A DNA stretch of 11,912 nucleotides from CAYJVP01 sp964373615 (GTDB lineage: Bacteria > Patescibacteriota > Patescibacteriia > UBA9934 > GWF2-40-263), in NCBI GenBank assembly GCA_964373615.1, contig CAYJVP010000031.1:1-11912 (forward strand). The letters are read 5' to 3'. A program made the position numbers and the translations under genes. Positions 5,678 to 11,912 of this stretch are shown one piece after another (position 1 is the stretch's first letter; every line of letters starts with the position of its first letter). The notes beneath the pieces are model-generated. The model was not told the origin of the DNA, made no database searches, and saw only the letters and a program-made list of their open reading frames with translations.

Positions 5678-6512
5678 CGACCCCCGCTATCCGCTCCTTT
5701 TGAAACAAATTTACGATCCGCCGGGAGAGCTCCATGTCCGCGGGAAGCTTCCGCCGTCCGACGCGCTCGCTCTTGCGGTTGTCGGGAGTCGGAAACCCAC
5801 TCCCTACGGCGACCAGGTGGTGCGCGATCTTGTTGAGCCGATCGCCAGACAAGGAATCGTGATTGTAAGCGGACTTGCCTATGGCATAGATGCTCTTGCG
5901 CACGAGGCGTCGTGTCGCGTGGGTGGAGTGACGGTTGCGGTGCTGGGTTCCGGCGTGGACCCAAAAAGCATCTTCCCCTCCGGCAACCGCGCTCTTGCCG
6001 AGCGCATCATTGCCGCAGGCGGAGCGGTGATTTCAGAGTTCCCGGATGGCACGCCTCCCCTCAAACACCACTTCCCGATCCGAAACCGCGTGATCGCGGG
6101 GATCAGCAAAGGAACGCTCGTGATCGAAGCAGCGGCGAAATCCGGGTCACTCATCACCGCACGCTCCGCGCTCGAAAACGGCCGCGACGTATTTGCGGTT
6201 CCCGGAACCATTCATTCCCAAATGTCCGAGGGGCCAAACAACCTCATCAAAATGGGAGCGCGCGTCGTGACCTCGCCCGAAGACATCCTCTCCGTCTTCG
6301 GACAGGAGGTCAGAGAACCCGCGACCATCCACGAACCTGGCAGCCCGTCTGAAGCGACGGTGCTCGCCATCCTGACCCGCAAGCCGCTTCATATTGATGA
6401 CATCATCCGCGCCTCAGGCCTTGATCCTTCGCAAACCTCAAGCACGCTGACGCTCATGGAAATGAAAGGCTCCGCGCGGCATGTGGGAGGGATGTATTAT
6501 GTGAGAGGATAA
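5655..6512 (+). CDS. dprA: DNA processing protein DprA
   Basis: A 285-residue DprA, which binds incoming single-stranded DNA during transformation and loads RecA. Rossmann-like core: VVGSRKPT (42-49), SGLAYGIDALAH (72-83), VLGSGVD (96-102), ISEFPDG (126-132), RNRVIAG (143-149), EAAAKSGSLITAR (158-170), AVPG (181-184). A small winged-helix C-terminal domain occupies about 230-285. The N-terminal SAM-like domain of longer homologues is absent. I chose ATG 5655 because homology begins at once (DDPRYPLLL); the frame is open 80 codons further back but that part is pth sequence. It overlaps the pth end by 23 nt, implying coupling. Type IV pilus or ComEC genes are not in this window. Confidence 0.95.
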   Translation: MDETITCDDPRYPLLLKQIYDPPGELHVRGKLPPSDALALAVVGSRKPTPYGDQVVRDLVEPIARQGIVIVSGLAYGIDALAHEASCRVGGVTVAVLGSGVDPKSIFPSGNRALAERIIAAGGAVISEFPDGTPPLKHHFPIRNRVIAGISKGTLVIEAAAKSGSLITARSALENGRDVFAVPGTIHSQMSEGPNNLIKMGARVVTSPEDILSVFGQEVREPATIHEPGSPSEATVLAILTRKPLHIDDIIRASGLDPSQTSSTLTLMEMKGSARHVGGMYYVRG

Positions 6513-6522
6513 GTTTCGGGAC

Positions 6523-6551
6523 TTGACGAATCTCTTCTGATCACGCATCAT
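6523..6551 (+). promoter_or_regulatory. possible topA promoter giving a leaderless mRNA
   Basis: TTGACG (6523-6528), 17-bp spacer, CATCAT (6546-6551) in the 46-nt dprA-topA gap. Transcription would start at about 6558, directly at ATG 6559. No Shine-Dalgarno site is visible, which fits a leaderless transcript. The -10 box is weak, so this is tentative. Confidence 0.45.
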
Positions 6552-6558
6552 CGCAAAC

Positions 6559-8793
6559 ATGTCCAAGCAACTTGTCATCGTCGAGTCTCCGGCGAAAGCA
6601 AAAACCATTTCAAAATTTTTGGGGAAAGATTATGTCGTCCTTTCCTCTTTTGGACACGTGCGCGATCTGCCGAAAAGCGCCATCGGCGTTGATGTCGAAC
6701 ATGACTTCATGCCAAAGTACGTGATTCCGCGCGATAAAGCGAAGCACGTCAAGGCGCTGAAGGAAGCGGCCAAGGGCGCTGACAAAATCCTGTTTGCAAC
6801 GGACGAAGACCGCGAAGGAGAGGCCATCTCTTGGCATCTTGCGGAGATTTTAAGTGTGCCAGCGGATAAACTCGAGCGCATCACGTTTCACGAAATCACC
6901 AAACGCGCGATCGAGGAGGCGCTCGAACATCCCCGCGCGCTTGATTTGAACCACGTGAACGCCCAACAAGCGCGCCGCATTTTGGATCGCTTGGTCGGCT
7001 ACGAACTCTCTCCATTCCTCTGGCGCAAGGTGCAAAAAGGGCTGTCTGCAGGCCGCGTGCAGTCTGTTGCCGTGCGCCTGGTTGTGGAGCGTGAGCGCGA
7101 ACGCGACGCGTTCAAGCCAGAGGAATATTGGTCAATCGAAGCGCTTCTTTCATCCGTCGGAGGAAAAGACGCCGCGGAATTTCCCGCAAAACTTTTTTCC
7201 CACAACGAAAAAAAACTCGACAAGCTTTCGATCAGCTCCAAAGAACAGGCGGAGGGAATCTTACAGGAGCTCAAGGGGGCGACGTATGCTGTCCAGAGTA
7301 TTGCGAAAAAAACCGTACGGCGCTCTCCCCCGCCCCCGTTTACGACCTCCACCCTGCAGCAGGACGGAAACAACAAGCTCGGGTTTTCGGCCAAAGAAAC
7401 GATGCGGTTGGCTCAGCAACTCTATGAAGGCGTAGAGATTCCGGGCGAAGGGTCGGTCGCGCTCATCACCTACATGCGCACGGATTCCGTGAACCTTTCG
7501 GATCTGTTTCTTGGCGAAGCGCGCGACTTCATCGCCACACAATTCGGGGCGGCGTACGCGCTTCCCGCACCTCGCCGTTACAAAACCAAATCAAAAGGCG
7601 CGCAAGAAGCGCACGAGGCCATTCGTCCGACGGACGCAAAACGCACCCCAGAGAGCCTCGAAGCACATCTCGAACGCAATCTTTGGCGTTTGTATGATCT
7701 TGTGTGGCGCCGCGCCGTGGCCACGCAATTGCCAGAGGCGGTCATCAACGCGACCGCGGTTGACATTGCCGCAGGAACCTCTCTCTTTCGCGCGACCGGC
7801 TCCACCCTGCAGTTTGACGGGTATCTCAAGGTGTACGAGGAGAAGCGAAAAGAAACCATGCTTCCACCGCTCAAAGAGGGCGACGAGCTCAACCTGATAA
7901 ACCTCGAAGGGAAGCCGCACGTGACCGAGCCGCCTGCGCGCTATTCGGACGCGACCTTGGTCAAAGCGCTTGAAGAACACGGAATCGGCCGACCATCGAC
8001 GTACGCGCCGACGATCGCGACGATCACCGATCGCGGATACGTCGAGCGCGACGAGCAGAAGCGGCTGATGCCTGGCAAGATAGCCTACACGGTCAATGAC
8101 CTGCTCGTGGAACATTTTCCCGCCGTCGTGGATCTTGCCTTCACCGCGAATATGGAAGAAAAACTCGACGATGTGGCGGAAGGGAAACTCGAATGGGTGC
8201 CGGTCTTGCGTACGTTTTACGGACCCTTCCACGAAACGCTTCTTGAAAAAGAAAAAACCGTGGCGCGTTTGAAACCCGAGGACAAGCCGACCGACATCGT
8301 GTGCGAAAAATGCGGCAAGCCCATGGTCGTTAAATACGGCCGGTTCGGGGAGTTTCTCGCGTGCACAGGGTATCCGGAGTGCAAAAACACCAAACAATTG
8401 AAACAGGGCGAGGGCGGAGCCGCGCCGCAAATTGAAACAACAAACGAGGTGTGTCCTGCCTGCAACGCACCCATGATGGTGAAACGCGGGCGCTTCGGGC
8501 CGTTTTTGTCCTGCTCACGCTATCCGGAATGCAAGACGATCAAAAGAATTGAAAAAAAACTTGGACTTCCCTGTCCAGAGTGCAAAGAGGGAGAGCTTGT
8601 CGAAAAACGCTCTCGACAAGGACGAAATTTTTACGGCTGCAACCGTTATCCTGATTGTAAATTTGCCCTTTGGCAAAAACCAACCGGAGAAAAATGTCCG
8701 AGGTGCGAAAGCCTCCTCACCTTTGCAGCCAAGGGTGTGGTCCAATGCTCCTCAAAAGAATGCGGGTACAAACGCGAGGGCCAACAAAACTAA
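6559..8793 (+). CDS. topA: DNA topoisomerase I with four zinc ribbons
   Basis: A 744-residue type IA topoisomerase that relaxes negative supercoils. Toprim domain 1-120: VIVESPAKAKTI (6-17, catalytic Glu9) and the acidic TDEDREGE (81-88). QARRILDRLVGY (137-148) and GLSAGRVQSVAVRLV (161-175) are family landmarks. The active-site tyrosine is Y305 in YMRTDSVNLS. EEHGIGRPSTYAPTI near 474-488 is also typical. The tail has four Cys4 zinc ribbons beginning at C582, C632, C672 and C713. The first two match the usual YGRFGEFLACTGYPEC style; the fourth is degenerate in spacing but keeps four Cys. Next to dprA, a common arrangement. Its TAA is directly followed by the stop of the convergent gene. Confidence 0.97.
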   Translation: MSKQLVIVESPAKAKTISKFLGKDYVVLSSFGHVRDLPKSAIGVDVEHDFMPKYVIPRDKAKHVKALKEAAKGADKILFATDEDREGEAISWHLAEILSVPADKLERITFHEITKRAIEEALEHPRALDLNHVNAQQARRILDRLVGYELSPFLWRKVQKGLSAGRVQSVAVRLVVERERERDAFKPEEYWSIEALLSSVGGKDAAEFPAKLFSHNEKKLDKLSISSKEQAEGILQELKGATYAVQSIAKKTVRRSPPPPFTTSTLQQDGNNKLGFSAKETMRLAQQLYEGVEIPGEGSVALITYMRTDSVNLSDLFLGEARDFIATQFGAAYALPAPRRYKTKSKGAQEAHEAIRPTDAKRTPESLEAHLERNLWRLYDLVWRRAVATQLPEAVINATAVDIAAGTSLFRATGSTLQFDGYLKVYEEKRKETMLPPLKEGDELNLINLEGKPHVTEPPARYSDATLVKALEEHGIGRPSTYAPTIATITDRGYVERDEQKRLMPGKIAYTVNDLLVEHFPAVVDLAFTANMEEKLDDVAEGKLEWVPVLRTFYGPFHETLLEKEKTVARLKPEDKPTDIVCEKCGKPMVVKYGRFGEFLACTGYPECKNTKQLKQGEGGAAPQIETTNEVCPACNAPMMVKRGRFGPFLSCSRYPECKTIKRIEKKLGLPCPECKEGELVEKRSRQGRNFYGCNRYPDCKFALWQKPTGEKCPRCESLLTFAAKGVVQCSSKECGYKREGQQN

Positions 8794-10131
8794 TTATTTT
8801 ACGGCCGCGCCGCGCAACTTTTCGTCGGCCAATTTTTTGATCGCATCTTTTGATTGATTCCGACGCTCGCGCGAAGAAAGCGATGGCTTGAAATCTTTTC
8901 CTCTCCACCATTTTCCGACGGCATTGTACATATCGGTAAACACCCCGTCCACCCGATCGAGCCCCCAGGTGAGAAGCTTACGCGGCTGATCAATGACCCA
9001 AGCGCCCGCGGCAAGGGTGGCCATAAGGCCGGTCTTCCCAAACGTCACCACAACTTGACCAGGCGCATTCATGGCCTTCTCAGCGGCCAATTTTACTTTG
9101 CCAAAAAGCGCTTCTTCCTCATCAAGACGGCGGAGCATTTTACGATGGATGCGATAATCCTGCACGGTCTCCGACGAATTCCAGAGCCTCACGGCTTGAT
9201 CAAACATGGAAAGATCCATCATGCTCTCTGCTCCCTCACCTGGCGTACCGAAAAGATAGCGGTTTCCTTTTTTGTCGTATTTGAAAACCAATCCGGCCTG
9301 TTCAGCGAGAAGCCCGCGACGAACCTTGTCTTTAACCCCGTCCTCCCCGCCTGATTCCTGGTACAAGTCGCGACCAGTGACATAAGCGTATTCGCTGGCA
9401 AGAGCAGGCAAGAGGTCATCGACCGCCTTCTCCGCCTTTCGAACCGTCTCCGAGTGTGCCACCTCGAGACGCGCGTAACGATCTCGTGCCTCGGAAAAAT
9501 CAAAAAAACGATATTCATCGCGCATCTTCTTGACCTCTGTTTCCAATGCACGACGTGTATTTATCTCCTTTTGGATGACAACCGCGCGTTCGTCTGCCGC
9601 GCGACGCTCCCCAGGTTTCCCGGCCTCTTCAGGCAGGAGCTCGCGGCGATGCTTTGTCGCACGAATAAGCTCGCGGGCAAGCAGGGGGAGGTCTTCTGGG
9701 CGTAAACCCTCTGGCACGGTCACAAAACCCGTCTCCGCGTCCACGCCGAGTTTTGCGCCATACACCATTTTGACTGGATCCGGAATGCCAAAGACTCTTT
9801 CCACATCCACCAAAATCCCATCTTTGTTTGGAATGCGAATCTTCACTGGCTTTCCGCTCCCAACCCCTTCAATAGCTTCAAGATGGACCGCCTTGCGAGT
9901 TTTTTCTCCCCTTGCGGCGGCAAGTTCCGCACGACGCCGCTGTGTCGCTTGCTCCGCCGCTTCACGAGTAGCACGCTCCGCGGCCTCGGCACGATTACGC
10001 GCAATGACTTCATGCGCCTGAGCACGCAGTCGTGCTTGCGCCTCACGCTTTTGCGCCACTTCCACGGCACGTTCTAGCTCTGTGCGTGTATCCGGCGTGC
10101 GTTCGGCATCCGTTGTGTCGGGTGTTGCCAT
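8794..10131 (-). CDS. unknown coiled-coil protein, 445 residues
   Basis: Not recognised. I start it at ATG 10131 (MATPDTTDAER...). The frame is open upstream to 10440, but that part translates the hairpin leader, the promoter and the start of rel. Residues 17-80 are an Ala/Arg/Glu-rich, heptad-like coiled coil. Residues 81-165 look globular (KPVKIRIPNKDGILVDVERVFG). 175-240 is a second charged helical stretch. 300-355 is helical. 357-381 is hydrophobic (VVVTFGKTGLMATLAAGAWVI), a possible membrane segment or buried helix. The C-terminus is strongly basic. No signal peptide or catalytic motif is seen. A structural or membrane-tethered scaffold role is a guess. Upstream of the ATG there is only gagag, a weak binding site. 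Its stop and the topA stop are adjacent, tail to tail. Confidence 0.8.
   Translation of the reverse strand: MATPDTTDAERTPDTRTELERAVEVAQKREAQARLRAQAHEVIARNRAEAAERATREAAEQATQRRRAELAAARGEKTRKAVHLEAIEGVGSGKPVKIRIPNKDGILVDVERVFGIPDPVKMVYGAKLGVDAETGFVTVPEGLRPEDLPLLARELIRATKHRRELLPEEAGKPGERRAADERAVVIQKEINTRRALETEVKKMRDEYRFFDFSEARDRYARLEVAHSETVRKAEKAVDDLLPALASEYAYVTGRDLYQESGGEDGVKDKVRRGLLAEQAGLVFKYDKKGNRYLFGTPGEGAESMMDLSMFDQAVRLWNSSETVQDYRIHRKMLRRLDEEEALFGKVKLAAEKAMNAPGQVVVTFGKTGLMATLAAGAWVIDQPRKLLTWGLDRVDGVFTDMYNAVGKWWRGKDFKPSLSSRERRNQSKDAIKKLADEKLRGAAVK
8803..8838 (+). terminator. weak candidate terminator for topA
   Basis: ggccg (8803-8807) and cggcc (8826-8830) with an 18-nt loop, followed by aa and six T (8833-8838). 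It lies inside the 3' end of the convergent gene. The stem is short, so the call rests mostly on the T tract and on the need for a topA end here. Confidence 0.3.
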
Positions 10132-10147
10132 AAATCTCTCAAAGAAT

Positions 10148-10309
10148 GGGTCTGTCGCCGAATGCGCTTTTGAAGCGAAGCGGCCGGATTTCGAGACAGA
10201 ATCGCTGAACAAACTTTGAGGTTTATCCGTAGGATAAGCCGAAAAGTTTTGAAGCGATTGTGGCCGAAATGCGGACGCTGCAGCCAAAATGGCATTCGGT
10301 GACAGACCC
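10148..10309 (-). promoter_or_regulatory. long palindromic 5' leader of the coiled-coil gene
   Basis: 162 nt that fold almost entirely on themselves. Outer arms 10148-10165 and 10292-10309 match in 17 of 18 positions. Inner pairs: TTTTG 10168-10172/CAAAA 10285-10289; GCG 10180-10182/CGC 10276-10278; ATTTCG 10188-10193/CGAAAT 10265-10270; AATCGCT 10200-10206/AGCGATT 10253-10259; AAACTTT 10211-10217/AAAGTTT 10243-10249; TTATCC 10223-10228/GGATAA 10232-10237 around a GTA triloop. The predicted transcript start falls near its first bases and it ends 16 nt before ATG 10131. It is either a structured leader or a small mobile inverted-repeat element. Confidence 0.65.
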
Positions 10310-10338
10310 AAAATAGCATAAAAATCGCGTTTCGTCAA
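10310..10338 (-). promoter_or_regulatory. promoter of the coiled-coil gene, extended -10
   Basis: Minus strand: -35 TTGACG (10338-10333), 17-bp spacer, -10 TATTTT (10315-10310) preceded by TGc. Start near 10303, giving a leader of about 172 nt that is nearly all hairpin. It faces the rel promoter; the two -35 boxes are 13 bp apart. Confidence 0.65.
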
Positions 10339-10351
10339 ATCTTGGCGCCAC

Positions 10352-10380
10352 TTTACACAAGCGCTGTTCCGCACTACGCT
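10352..10380 (+). promoter_or_regulatory. possible rel promoter
   Basis: -35 TTTACA (10352-10357), 17-bp spacer, -10 TACGCT (10375-10380, weak). Start near 10387, so the leader before ATG 10394 would be only about 7 nt. No Shine-Dalgarno site is seen. Confidence 0.4.
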
Positions 10381-10393
10381 GAAAGAATGGCGT

Positions 10394-11899
10394 ATGCAGG
10401 AAGTCGTGCGCACATTTGATGACCTCACGGCCATCATCAAAAAAACATATGTAAACCCCGACCTCGACCTAGTGGGGCGTGCTTATCATGTGGCCGAGGA
10501 GGCACATCGTGGCAAAAAACGCCTCACCGGACAGCTGTTTATCACGCATCCGCTTGCCGTTGCCTACAAACTCGCCGAAATGGGGTTAAACCTGAACGTA
10601 GTGGTCGCTGGACTCTTGCATGACGTCGTTGAGGACACCGGAATCGAGGTCAAAGACATCCAGATACAGTTCGGCGATGATGTCTCATCGCTTGTCGACA
10701 GCGTCACGAAACTCAAGAAGGTCGTCTACCGCGGCGTGGACCGCTACGTTGAAAACATGCGCAAGATGTTCCTTGCGATGGCAAGCGACGTCCGCGTGGT
10801 GTTCATTAAATTTGCAGATCGCCTTCACAACTTACAGACGCTTTATGCCATGCCAAAACACAAACAGGAACGCATCGCGCGCGAAGTACTTGAAATTTAT
10901 GCGCCGATCGCGAACCGTCTTGGCATGGGTGAAATGAAGGGCGAGCTCGAAGACCTGGCGTTCAAATACCTGAACCCGAAAGAATACGACTGGATGCACC
11001 AAGTGATGGACACGAAAGTGCGCGAAAAAGGCGCCTACGTGACACGGCTCATTGACGAGGCCGAGAAGCTTCTCTTCGACGCGGGCCTTCCGGACGTACA
11101 GGTTCACGGTCGGGTGAAACGCCTGTACAGTCTCTACAAAAAACTTCAGCGCTACAACAGCGATATTTCGAAAATTTACGACCTCATTGCGGTACGCATC
11201 GTGGTCGAAGACGTCGAGGACTGCTATGCGACGCTCGGATCCGTCCACCAACACTGGACGCCTCTCCCAAACCGCATCAAGGACTACATCGCGCAACCAA
11301 AACCAAACGGCTACCAATCCTTGCACACCAGCGTGTTTTGCGAAAACGGCGAGGTCGCCGAATTCCAAATCCGCACGCGCGAAATGCACGAGCTTGCTGA
11401 GTACGGTATCGCCGCGCACTGGCGTTACAAAGAAACCGGTCTGACACCACCAAAAAATTTGCGTTGGATGGAGGATCTCGTCGCGATTCAAAAAGAACTT
11501 GCGAACAAGCAGGATTTCTTGGAACAGCTTGAGGTGTTGAAGATCGATGCATTCAAAGATCGCATCTTCGTGTTCACTCCGCAAGGAGACGTGATTGACT
11601 TGCCGGAGGGCGCAACGCCCGTTGACTACGCCTATGCCATCCACACCCACATCGGCAACACCTGCACGTCCGCGCGTGTAAACGACCAACTTGTGAACCT
11701 CGACACGTCGCTCAAGTCGGGGGATATCGTCGCGATCGTCACGGACAAAAACCGCAAGGGACCGAACCCGGACTGGTTGAAGTTTGTAAAAACGCATCAC
11801 GCGCGATCAAAAATCCGCGACGCGACCCGCTCCGGCGTGCGCGGATGGTTGAGCCAGGTGATGGCAAAGAAAAAGGCAACACAACACCGAGCGCCCTAG
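10394..11899 (+). CDS. rel: (p)ppGpp synthetase/hydrolase, short Rel form
   Basis: A 501-residue RelA/SpoT-family enzyme of the stringent response. HD hydrolase domain: H52 (THP), H76-D77 and E80-D81 (LLHDVVED), D142 and N146 (ADRLHN); all hydrolase residues are present, so ppGpp breakdown is likely active. Synthetase domain: GRVKRLYSLYKKL (239-251), IYDLIAVR with D263, QPKPNGYQSLH (301-311), and E323 (VAEFQIRT); both catalytic acids are present. TGS domain about 387-449. The protein then stops within the first helices (DWLKFVKTHHARSKIR, 460-475). The helical, zinc-finger and ACT domains of full-length Rel (700 or more residues) are missing, so ribosome-based control should differ. ATG 10394 fits the family N-terminus; the ATG at 10387 is out of frame. 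Confidence 0.95.
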   Translation: MQEVVRTFDDLTAIIKKTYVNPDLDLVGRAYHVAEEAHRGKKRLTGQLFITHPLAVAYKLAEMGLNLNVVVAGLLHDVVEDTGIEVKDIQIQFGDDVSSLVDSVTKLKKVVYRGVDRYVENMRKMFLAMASDVRVVFIKFADRLHNLQTLYAMPKHKQERIAREVLEIYAPIANRLGMGEMKGELEDLAFKYLNPKEYDWMHQVMDTKVREKGAYVTRLIDEAEKLLFDAGLPDVQVHGRVKRLYSLYKKLQRYNSDISKIYDLIAVRIVVEDVEDCYATLGSVHQHWTPLPNRIKDYIAQPKPNGYQSLHTSVFCENGEVAEFQIRTREMHELAEYGIAAHWRYKETGLTPPKNLRWMEDLVAIQKELANKQDFLEQLEVLKIDAFKDRIFVFTPQGDVIDLPEGATPVDYAYAIHTHIGNTCTSARVNDQLVNLDTSLKSGDIVAIVTDKNRKGPNPDWLKFVKTHHARSKIRDATRSGVRGWLSQVMAKKKATQHRAP

Positions 11900-11912
11900 G
11901 ACGCTCGGTGTT
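11883..11912 (+). terminator. terminator hairpin containing the rel stop codon
   Basis: aacaccgagcg (11883-11893) pairs perfectly with cgctcggtgtt (11902-11912); the 8-nt loop holds the TAG stop (11897-11899). The last codons of rel lie in the left arm. The window ends at the stem, so the expected T tract cannot be seen. Confidence 0.75.

Noticed and set aside
10132..10440. N-terminal extension of the coiled-coil protein
   Set aside because: It would start inside rel and run through the promoter and palindromic leader; residues there just translate the inverted repeats.

Overview
The window is bacterial chromosomal DNA. The best fit is a Patescibacteria/CPR genome (Parcubacteria-like). Evidence for this is compact housekeeping genes with reduced proteins (a 159-residue Pth, a DprA without an N-terminal SAM-like domain, a 501-residue Rel ending just after TGS), near-zero gene spacing, and few strong Shine-Dalgarno sites. 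UGA is a normal stop (it ends pth), so the recoded Gracilibacteria/Absconditabacteria are excluded. The phylum is inferred from gene style, not from a marker-gene tree.

Left part (1-2340), accessory and RNA-rich. Bases 1-300 hold a tandem 14-mer, two hairpins and a rho-independent terminator, then an extended -10 promoter for a 205-residue polytopic membrane protein (358-975) of unknown function. Facing it is an unrecognised minus-strand gene with an HEWAE motif (start 1665). It has a good promoter and Shine-Dalgarno site but no in-frame stop where one is expected. A 33-nt hairpin occurs twice (148-180 and 1062-1094), on both sides of the membrane-protein gene. Between the HEWAE gene and the tRNA lies a minus-strand unit of about 217 nt with a consensus-like promoter, a strong terminator and a foldable interior but no convincing ORF: a candidate new non-coding RNA. 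Next come a tRNA-Val(CAC) with its own promoter, two 39-nt tandem repeats starting at the tRNA CCA end, and a terminator.

Central part (2297-8793), a plus-strand housekeeping run: an LCP-family cell-envelope protein, der, pth, dprA and topA. The first four are spaced 5 nt, 1 nt and a 23-nt overlap, so they look like one operon. topA follows after 46 nt and may have its own promoter that would give a leaderless mRNA. Together they cover envelope polymer attachment, ribosome assembly, peptidyl-tRNA recycling, handling of incoming single-stranded DNA, and supercoiling control.

Right part (8794-11912): an unrecognised 445-residue coiled-coil protein on the minus strand has its stop codon directly next to that of topA. 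Its 5' leader is a 162-nt near-complete imperfect palindrome. Divergent from it is a bifunctional-type (p)ppGpp synthetase/hydrolase whose stop codon lies in the loop of its own terminator hairpin.

The items most worth following are the minus-strand RNA unit (1775-1991), the long palindromic leader (10148-10309), the paired 33-nt hairpins, and the open-ended HEWAE gene. All promoters and foldings are read by eye. No database search was possible.
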